From NCBI RefSeq assembly GCF_002080045.1, contig NZ_MUIN01000011.1, positions 260,275 to 324,274 of the forward strand: DNA of 64,000 nucleotides. Direction: 5' to 3'. A model generated the notes under the pieces. It was not told the DNA's origin. It saw only the letters and a program-made list of their open reading frames with translations, and did no database searches. Made by a program: the position numbers and the translations under genes. Numbering within the stretch: the stretch's first letter is position 1; each line of letters starts with the position of its first letter. Positions 58,801 to 64,000 of the stretch are shown piece after piece. This DNA is from Pseudomonas sp. Bc-h. GTDB taxonomy: Bacteria; Pseudomonadota; Gammaproteobacteria; Pseudomonadales; Pseudomonadaceae.

Positions 58801-59775
58801 GGTGTGCTTGAGCTGGGCCTTGCGCAACATTTCAGCGGCGTCGCGAATCTCGCGCTCGCCCGGTAAGAACACCAGCACATCGCCCGGCGATTTGCGTTCG
58901 CTGCGTTCGAAAGCGGCCAGTTCATCGAGGGTGGCGAGAATCGCCTGATCGACGGTCAAGTCATCCTCGACACTGTTGCCCTCTTCGTCCTGCTCAGAGG
59001 TCAGCGGGCGATACCAGGTGTCCACCGGGTAGGTGCGACCGGAGACTTCAATGATCGGCGCCTTGTCGAAGTGCTCGGAGAAGCGCTCCAGATCGATGGT
59101 CGCCGAGGTGATGATGACTTTCAGATCCGGACGGCGTGGCAGCAGGGTTTTCAAGTAACCGAGCAGGAAGTCGATGTTCAGGCTGCGTTCATGGGCTTCG
59201 TCGACGATGATCGTGTCGTAGCGTTCGAGAAAACGGTCGTGCTGGGTTTCGGCCAGCAGGATGCCGTCGGTCATCAGCTTGATCAGGGTGTTGCTGTCGC
59301 TCTGATCCTCGAAGCGCACTTGATAGCCGACCAACGCACCCAGCGGCGTGCCGATTTCTTCGGCGACGCGGCTGGCGACGCTACGTGCAGCGATTCGACG
59401 CGGCTGGGTGTGGCCGATCAGGCCGTGCTGGCCGCGACCGATTTCCAGACAGATCTTCGGCAGCTGGGTGGTTTTGCCCGAGCCGGTTTCGCCGGCGATG
59501 ATCAACACCTGATGCTTGAGCAGCGCGTCCTTGATTTCGTCGCGCTTGGCGGCGATGGGCAGGTTCTCGTCGTAGCGGATGGTCGGCACGCTTTGCCTGC
59601 GGCTGGTCACCTGCGCGAACGACGCCTGGACACGCTCGACCCACTGCGCCAGCTTCGCCTCGTCGGGCTTCTTGCGCAGATCGTGCAACTGACGACGCAG
59701 GCGATGCCGATCACTGATCATCGCGTGGTCGAGGTTCTTGTACAGTTGGTCGATGGAGGTCGATTCGTCGGTCAT
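55864..59775 (-). CDS. hrpA: ATP-dependent RNA helicase HrpA (DEAH box)
   Basis: This 1303-aa DEAH helicase has motif I GETGSGKTTQ (residues ~95-104), motif II DEAH (~192-195), SAT (motif III), a long RecA2 domain with QRKGRCGRVEPG (motif VI), a ratchet region, an OB-like domain and a large C-terminal domain of unknown role that makes HrpA twice the size of HrpB. It unwinds RNA with ATP and has been linked to mRNA processing and ribosome rescue in enterobacteria. The length and motif set are complete. It lies next to fadD1, as PA3297 does in P. aeruginosa. Confidence 0.95.
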   Translation of the reverse strand: MTDESTSIDQLYKNLDHAMISDRHRLRRQLHDLRKKPDEAKLAQWVERVQASFAQVTSRRQSVPTIRYDENLPIAAKRDEIKDALLKHQVLIIAGETGSGKTTQLPKICLEIGRGQHGLIGHTQPRRIAARSVASRVAEEIGTPLGALVGYQVRFEDQSDSNTLIKLMTDGILLAETQHDRFLERYDTIIVDEAHERSLNIDFLLGYLKTLLPRRPDLKVIITSATIDLERFSEHFDKAPIIEVSGRTYPVDTWYRPLTSEQDEEGNSVEDDLTVDQAILATLDELAAFERSERKSPGDVLVFLPGEREIRDAAEMLRKAQLKHTEILPLYARLSPAEQQRIFQSHPGRRVVLATNVAETSLTVPGIRYVIDTGTARISRYSYRAKVQRLPIEAVSQASANQRKGRCGRVEPGLCVRLYSEEDFLSRPEFTDPEILRTNLAAVILQMLHLRLGQITDFPFIEPPDGKAISDGFNLLQELSAVNRENQLTPLGRQLARLPVDPRMGRMLLEAAKQGSLQEVLIVASAMSIQDPRERPPERQQAADQAHAQWKDQDSDFAGLVNLWRGFEEQRQALTASPLRNWCRRNFLNYLRLREWRDSHRQLSLICRDLQLTVNKEPADFPKFHKAVLSGLLSQIGQKTEEGDYLGARQRRFWVHPSSGLGRKRPQWIMAAELVETTKLYARMVAKIEPDWIEPLAGHLVKKNHFEPHWEKKRGQVVAFEQITLFGLIVVGRRPVHFGPIDPVVSREFFIREGLVRGEIQSRAKCLSANTRLLEQLDELEAKARRRDILADEETLFRFYDERLPAEIHQTATFDAWYRMESQKNPQLLIMREEDVLAREASEVTANQYPDTLRLGDLTLPLTYHFEPNHPRDGVTLRVPAPLLLSLPAERLEWLVPGLLETKCVALVRNLPKALRKNFVPVPDFVKAALQRMVFAEGSLPQALGRELLRMTGARVSDEAWADAAQQVENHLKMNLEVVDANGKFLGEGRDLDELTARFAEAGQAALAVPQSAKSQQPVEAKGFAAVAEKTQQKIAGLSMTVYPALVEEGGTVKEGRFSTQTEAEYQHRRALQRLLLQQLAEPAKFLRGKLPGQTELALLYRDMGRVDALIEDILLASLDTCILEGEATLPRDGAGLMSLAERKRGSLTEHAERLAKLTLEILKLWHGLQKRFKGKIDLAQAVALNDIKAQLGKLVYPGFVRETPAQWLKELPRYLKAIELRLEKLGSQVQKDRVWSIELSNLWAQYQTRADKHAQEGKRDGELVTYRWWLEEYRVSLFGQQLGTKVPISDKRLSKQWSQVEG

Positions 59776-59870
59776 CAGGGCGCGAAGTCTTTTCTATCTG
59801 AATTCAGGGCGCGGATTGTCGCAGATTTGGTGGGGGTCATGCATGTCTGAGGCGGTGCACCTCTCCACTC

Positions 59871-59976
59871 ATCGTTCCCACGCTCAGCGTGGTAATGCAT
59901 TGCGTGACGCTGCGCGTCACCAGACGTCGACGCAGAGCGTCACAAGCTGCATTCCCACGCGCAGCCTAGGAACGAT
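59871..59976. repeat. intergenic inverted repeat element, ATCGTTCCCACGC type
   Basis: The ends ATCGTTCCCACGC and CTAGGAACGAT are inverted repeats. Inside is the small hairpin GTGACGC-TGC-GCGTCAC and the matched pair GGTAATGCA / TGCATTCCCACGC. Elements of this sequence type (GTTCCCACGCTC...) are repeated in many P. fluorescens-group genomes; only one copy lies in this window. It separates hrpA from fadD1. Confidence 0.7.
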
Positions 59977-59997
59977 CATCAGGATCAGTGGAGCGTC

Positions 59998-60034
59998 AAA
60001 ACAACAAACCCCGCACGCGGGCGGGGTTTGTTGG
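59998..60034 (-). terminator. Rho-independent terminator of fadD1
   Basis: CAACAAACCCCGC and GCGGGGTTTGTTG form a 13-bp stem around ACGCGG. On the minus strand it is followed by TTTTGAC and lies 14 bases after the fadD1 stop. Confidence 0.88.
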
Positions 60035-60047
60035 TCATGCGGGTGAC

Positions 60048-61745
60048 TTACGCCGGTTTCTTCAGCGCCAGCTTCTTGAGCTCTTCGTCACGCAACTCAC
60101 GGCGCAGGATCTTGCCGACGTTGGTGGTCGGCAGCGCGTCGCGGAATTCAACGCTGCGCGGCACCTTGTAAGCCGTGACGTTGGCGCGCATGTGCTCCAT
60201 GACCTGCTCTTTGGTCAGGGTCACGCCCGGTTTCGCGACCACGAAGATCTTGATCGCCTCGCCCGATTTCTCGTCCGGTACGCCGATGGCCGCGCACTGC
60301 AATACGCCCGGCAAAGTTGCCAGCACGTCTTCCAGCTCGTTCGGGTACACGTTGAAGCCCGACACCAGAATCATGTCCTTCTTGCGGTCGACGATACGCA
60401 TATAGCCGTCCGGCTGAATCACCGCGATGTCCCCGGTCTTCAACCAGCCCTCGGCGTCGAGCATCTCATCGGTGGCTTCCTGACGCTGCCAGTAGCCTTT
60501 CATCACTTGCGGGCCCTTGACGCACAGCTCACCCACTTCGCCCAGCGGCAACTCGTCGCCGGCATCGTTGATGGTCTTGCACAACGTGGACGGCACCGGA
60601 ATGCCGATGGTGCCCATCTGAATCTTCTGGATCGGGTTGACCGTGGCCACCGGGCTGGTTTCCGTCATGCCGTAGCCTTCACAGATGGAACAGCCGGTCA
60701 CATCCTTCCAGCGCTCGGCGGCCGCCTGTTGCAGCGCCATGCCGCCGGACAGGGTGACTTTCAGCGATGAGAAATCCAGGTTACGGAAGTCGGCGTTGTT
60801 GCACAGCGCCACGAACAACGTGTTCAGGCCGACGAAGCCACTGAACTTCCACTTCGACAACTCCTTGACCATCGCCGACAGGTCACGTGGGTTGCTGATC
60901 AGGATGTTGTGGTTGCCGATCAGCATCATCGACATGCAGTGAAAGGTGAACGCGTAGATGTGATACAGCGGCAGCGGCGTGATCAGGATCTCGCAGCCTT
61001 CGTTGAGGTTGGAGCCCATCAGCGCCTTGCACTGCAGCATGTTGGCGATCAGGTTGCGGTGGGTCAGCATCGCCCCCTTGGCAACGCCCGTGGTGCCGCC
61101 GGTGTATTGCAACACGGCGACATCGCTGCCCTTTGGCGAGGCATCATTGACCGGTTTACCGCGGCCTTGCGCCAGCACGTCATTGAACTTGACGGCCTTG
61201 GGCAGGTGGAACGGCGGGACCATTTTCTTCACGTACTTGATGACGCTGTTGACCAGCAGACGCTTGAGCGGCGGCAGCAGGTCGGCGACTTCGGTGACAA
61301 TGACGTGCTTGACGCCGGTCTTGGGCACGACTTTCTCGGCCAAGTGCGCCATGTTAGCCAGGCACACCAGCGCCTTGGCACCGGAGTCGTTGAATTGGTG
61401 TTCCATCTCCCGCGCGGTGTACAGCGGGTTGGTGTTGACCACGATCAGACCGGCGCGAATGGCACCGAACACGGCGATCGGGTATTGCAGCACGTTAGGC
61501 AATTGCACGGCGATTCGATCGCCGGGCTGCAGGTCGGTGTGGTGCTGCAGATAAGCGGCGAAAGCACCGGACAACTCGTACATCTCACCATAAGTGAGTG
61601 TCTTGCCCAGATTGCTGAACGCAGGTTTGTTGGCGAAACGCTCGCAGGACTGTTTCAATACCGCCTGAACGTTCGGATACTCATCCGGATCGATATCGGC
61701 AGCGATGCCAGACGGATATTTATCCTTCCAGAAGTTTTCGATCAT
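60048..61745 (-). CDS. fadD1: long-chain fatty acid-CoA ligase FadD1
   Basis: This 565-aa adenylate-forming enzyme activates fatty acids to acyl-CoA. Motifs are YTGGTTGVAKGAML (P-loop), GYGMTETSP (A5), GWLKTGDIAVIQPDGYMRIVDRKKD (fatty acid signature and hinge) and VGKILRRELRD with the catalytic Lys near the C-terminus. The ATG at MIENFWKD matches FadD of other bacteria; the upstream extension in frame is not conserved. It is followed by fadD2 in the same direction, but both have their own terminators. The upstream 285 bp hold a palindrome that could be an operator. Confidence 0.95.
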   Translation of the reverse strand: MIENFWKDKYPSGIAADIDPDEYPNVQAVLKQSCERFANKPAFSNLGKTLTYGEMYELSGAFAAYLQHHTDLQPGDRIAVQLPNVLQYPIAVFGAIRAGLIVVNTNPLYTAREMEHQFNDSGAKALVCLANMAHLAEKVVPKTGVKHVIVTEVADLLPPLKRLLVNSVIKYVKKMVPPFHLPKAVKFNDVLAQGRGKPVNDASPKGSDVAVLQYTGGTTGVAKGAMLTHRNLIANMLQCKALMGSNLNEGCEILITPLPLYHIYAFTFHCMSMMLIGNHNILISNPRDLSAMVKELSKWKFSGFVGLNTLFVALCNNADFRNLDFSSLKVTLSGGMALQQAAAERWKDVTGCSICEGYGMTETSPVATVNPIQKIQMGTIGIPVPSTLCKTINDAGDELPLGEVGELCVKGPQVMKGYWQRQEATDEMLDAEGWLKTGDIAVIQPDGYMRIVDRKKDMILVSGFNVYPNELEDVLATLPGVLQCAAIGVPDEKSGEAIKIFVVAKPGVTLTKEQVMEHMRANVTAYKVPRSVEFRDALPTTNVGKILRRELRDEELKKLALKKPA

Positions 61746-61936
61746 GGAAGCCGACTCCTCAGCGACAGCGTTTCTACACACCGCTCGATGCGATGATTTC
61801 TTGTGTTTGGAATGTTTGTAGCAACCGCTTTCTGCGTATCGACAGGACAAAAAGCGGGCCGAGCGTAGCAGCTTTGTCAAAGGTCGACTAGAGCCAATAG
61901 CGGCCCATGCAGTCACAAAAATGACTCTTGAATGCT

Positions 61937-61951
61937 TAAACGTCACGTTTA
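61937..61951. promoter_or_regulatory. TAAACGT-C-ACGTTTA palindrome upstream of fadD1
   Basis: A perfect 7-base inverted repeat with one central base lies about 190 bp upstream of the fadD1 ATG, between two divergently readable promoter-like sequences. Fatty-acid regulators of the TetR type (PsrA, FadR-like) bind AAAC-N(2-4)-GTTT palindromes; this one has AAAC-N5-GTTT, so it is not an exact match. It could still be an operator of fadD1. Confidence 0.4.
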
Positions 61952-61987
61952 GAGCAATGAACCTAAATGTCGAGAAAGCGCAAAGAA

Positions 61988-62015
61988 AAACGGCGTGTTT
62001 GCCAACACGCCGTTT
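61988..62015 (-). terminator. Rho-independent terminator of fadD2
   Basis: AAACGGCGTGTT and AACACGCCGTTT form a perfect 12-bp stem around TGCC, 15 bases after the fadD2 stop on the minus strand. It is followed by TTTTCTTTG, so termination is well supported. It means fadD1 needs its own promoter. Confidence 0.88.
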
Positions 62016-62030
62016 CTGTTTATAGCCGCT

Positions 62031-63719
62031 TTATGCGATGTCGCGAAGCTCTCGCCTGAGGATCTTGCCCACAGGGGTCATTGGCAATGACTCACGCAGT
62101 ACGATGTGTTTGGGGATTTTGTAGCCCGTGAAATTCTCCTTGCAGTAGGCCTTGAGTTCTTCGCAGGTGAGACTCGCATCCCTGGGCACCACGAACAGCT
62201 TCACCGCCTCCCCCGAACGCTCGTCCGGCACACCGATCACTGCACAGTTGGCGACCTTCGGGTGACGTGAAACCACGTCTTCGATTTCGTTGGGATAAAC
62301 GTTGAAACCCGAGACGATGATCAGATCTTTCTTACGGTCGACGATGCGGATGAAACCGTCCGGATCGATGACTGCCACGTCGCCCGTCTTGAGCCAGCCT
62401 TCGCTGTCGAGCACTTCGGCGGTGGCGTCAGGGCGATGCCAGTAACCGAGCATGATCTGCGGCCCTTTCAGACACAGCTCGCCGCGCTCACCCACTGGCA
62501 GCTCGACACCTTCGTCGTCGATTACCTTGGCTGTGGTCCCCGGCACCGGCATGCCGACCGTGCCCAGCTTCGACTGATTGCCATAGGGGTTGGCCGTGGC
62601 GACCGGCGAGGTTTCGGTCAGGCCGTAACCCTCGACGATCGGACAACCGGTGAGCTGCAGCCAGCGCTCGGCGGTGGACTTGACCAACGCAGTGCCACCG
62701 GAATTGGTCAGGCGCAAGCTGGAGAAATCCACGCTCTTGAATTCAGGATGATCCATCAGCGCGACGAACAGCGTGTTCAGGCCAAGCATGGCCGAGAACT
62801 TCCACTTTTTCAGTTCCTTGATGAAGCCACCGATGTCCCGCGGATTGGTGATCAGCAGGTTGTGATTGCCACTGACCATCATGCACATGCAATTACAGGT
62901 GAACGCATAGATGTGATACATCGGCAACGGCGCGACCATGATCTCGCTGCCCTGCTTGAAGATCGGCAAACCGTCCGGGCCGTGCTGCAACATGCAGGCG
63001 TAGACCTGCTGCATGTTCGCCACCAGATTGCCGTGGGTCAGCATCGCGCCTTTTGGCGATCCGGTGGTGCCGCCGGTGTATTGCAGAACCGCGATGTCAT
63101 CCAGGTCCAGTTGCACACGCTGCAGATGATCGCCACGGCCCAGCTTGAGCACGCTCTTGAAGGAGACGGCCTGAGGCAGGTCGTACTGCGGGACCATCTT
63201 CTTGACCTTATCCACCACCGTATTGATCAGCCAGCCCTTGGCCGCCGACTGCATGTCACCCATCTTCACCTCGATGAGGTACTGGATGTCAGTATCGGGC
63301 AGGACTTCCTGGACGTTCTTGCCGAACACGTTCAGGTAAACCAGAGCGCGGGCGCCGGAGTCCTTGAACTGATGACGCATCTCGCGGGCGGTATAAAGCG
63401 GATTGGTGTTGACCACGATCAGCCCGGCGCGCATGGCACCGAACACGGCGATAGGGTACTGGATGAGGTTGGGCATCTGCACGGCGATGCGGTCGCCGGG
63501 CTTGAGTTCGGTCTGTTGTTGCAGATACCCGGCGAAGGCCGCCGATTGCCGTTCGAGTTCGGCGTAACTCAGGGTCACGCCCATGTTGCTGTAGGCCGGA
63601 CGGTCCGCGTATTTCCTGCAACTGCGCTCGAACACCTCCACCACTGATTTGTAAGCGTGCAGATCCACCTCAGAGAGGACGCCTGCCGGGCGTTTGTCGT
63701 TCCAGAAATCAGGTTGCAT
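62031..63719 (-). CDS. fadD2: long-chain fatty acid-CoA ligase FadD2
   Basis: This 562-aa enzyme is a paralogue of FadD1 with the same motif order: YTGGTTGSPKGAML, GYGLTETSP, GWLKTGDVAVIDPDGFIRIVDRKKD and VGKILRRELRD. The two proteins are clearly related over their whole length, so the pair arose by duplication. In P. aeruginosa, FadD1 prefers longer and FadD2 shorter acyl chains; whether this holds here is not visible in sequence. The gene has its own terminator. A divergent alpha/beta hydrolase gene starts about 210 bp away. Confidence 0.95.
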   Translation of the reverse strand: MQPDFWNDKRPAGVLSEVDLHAYKSVVEVFERSCRKYADRPAYSNMGVTLSYAELERQSAAFAGYLQQQTELKPGDRIAVQMPNLIQYPIAVFGAMRAGLIVVNTNPLYTAREMRHQFKDSGARALVYLNVFGKNVQEVLPDTDIQYLIEVKMGDMQSAAKGWLINTVVDKVKKMVPQYDLPQAVSFKSVLKLGRGDHLQRVQLDLDDIAVLQYTGGTTGSPKGAMLTHGNLVANMQQVYACMLQHGPDGLPIFKQGSEIMVAPLPMYHIYAFTCNCMCMMVSGNHNLLITNPRDIGGFIKELKKWKFSAMLGLNTLFVALMDHPEFKSVDFSSLRLTNSGGTALVKSTAERWLQLTGCPIVEGYGLTETSPVATANPYGNQSKLGTVGMPVPGTTAKVIDDEGVELPVGERGELCLKGPQIMLGYWHRPDATAEVLDSEGWLKTGDVAVIDPDGFIRIVDRKKDLIIVSGFNVYPNEIEDVVSRHPKVANCAVIGVPDERSGEAVKLFVVPRDASLTCEELKAYCKENFTGYKIPKHIVLRESLPMTPVGKILRRELRDIA

Positions 63720-63931
63720 GTTCTTTTTATCCTCTTACCTGAGAGTGCTGGCCCCGCGATGAAGCAGGTGCTTGCCGGACGTTAGCAGCTGCCACCAGGA
63801 AGGCAAATCGTCATCAATGACGTGAATCTTGCGGGTGATCGGGCTGCCATCAAACAAGCGCTATACACTGCAATCAGGCGACCGTCGGAGCGCTATTTCA
63901 AGACAATTCTTTACAAGGCCAGGGAAATGCC

Positions 63932-64000
63932 ATGAAACACGATGCTTTTTGGCTGGACACCAGTGACCACCATCGCCTGTACGTGAATGCCTGGGTGCCG
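63932..64000 (+). CDS. alpha/beta hydrolase, N-terminal part
   Basis: Only the first 23 codons lie in the window: MKHDAFWLDTSDHHRLYVNAWVP. This start resembles the monoacylglycerol-lipase-like hydrolase beside fadD1-fadD2 in P. aeruginosa (PA3301), and the order of genes agrees. AAGGCCAGGG lies just before the ATG. It is divergent from fadD2 across about 210 bp, so the promoters may be shared. The identification rests mainly on synteny. Confidence 0.7.
   Translation, partial: MKHDAFWLDTSDHHRLYVNAWVP

Noticed and set aside
1..64000. CRISPR arrays, insertion sequences, prophage, tRNA and rRNA genes
   Set aside because: No regularly spaced direct repeats, transposase motifs, phage structural genes, tRNA-like cloverleaves or rRNA sequence were seen on either strand.

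Overview
The window is chromosomal DNA of a Pseudomonas, most likely of the P. fluorescens group. Supporting signs are the high-GC codon use, an OprD-family porin, many REP palindromes built on the core GCCGGCAAGCCGG, long inverted repeats with GGGAGGGAGCTTGCTCGCGAA arms, and the gene order hrpA - fadD1 - fadD2 - alpha/beta hydrolase at the right end, which matches PA3297-PA3301 of P. aeruginosa as I remember it. I see no rRNA, tRNA, CRISPR array, insertion sequence or prophage.

Layout. 1-3459: tail of an OprD porin, a secreted TSK-repeat protein, a LysE exporter and a MASE2-GGDEF diguanylate cyclase. 3461-6158: an atypical block on the minus strand holding a LuxR-type regulator, a 31-aa peptide, a 243-aa orphan protein, a TolC-like gene cut after its first ~125 residues, and a 295-aa orphan. 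6584-9426: an ECF42-type sigma factor with YciI/DGPF, SnoaL-like and VOC proteins. 9510-16532: transporters, regulators and a TonB-dependent receptor. 16648-24646: PACE efflux, a PQQ-type sugar dehydrogenase, AlkC glycosylase, AraC plus LysE, a DapF-like protein lacking both catalytic cysteines, and a double-PAS chemoreceptor resembling BdlA.

24817-36540: fungal-type cytosine deaminase, acetyltransferases, a betaine-type binding protein, an orphan FecI-like sigma factor, a fatty acid desaturase next to a PhnD-like protein, a periplasmic methyltransferase-fold protein, a second peptide deformylase, a BrkB-family membrane protein, CsbD and CvfB. 36727-49033: lipoproteins, a TorF-type porin, a DEAD-box helicase, a MscS-family channel, a frameshifted antitoxin remnant, two paralogous small secreted proteins, azoreductase, LysR, an alpha/beta hydrolase and PpiA.

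49197-64000: an ABC exporter, a FemAB-like acyltransferase, a porin preceded by what looks like a double Pho box, a FabH-like ketoacyl synthase (PA3286-like), the helicase HrpA and the acyl-CoA ligases FadD1 and FadD2. The right end therefore has a fatty-acid theme (ketoacyl synthase plus two acyl-CoA ligases), with a palindromic operator candidate upstream of fadD1. Most genes are single units separated by REP elements or hairpins rather than long operons.

The strongest candidates for new biology are the 3461-6158 block, the DapF-like protein with Cys-to-Ser changes at both catalytic positions, and the putative PhoB-controlled porin. All functional calls rest on reading the translated sequence and on memory of the families; no database search was run.
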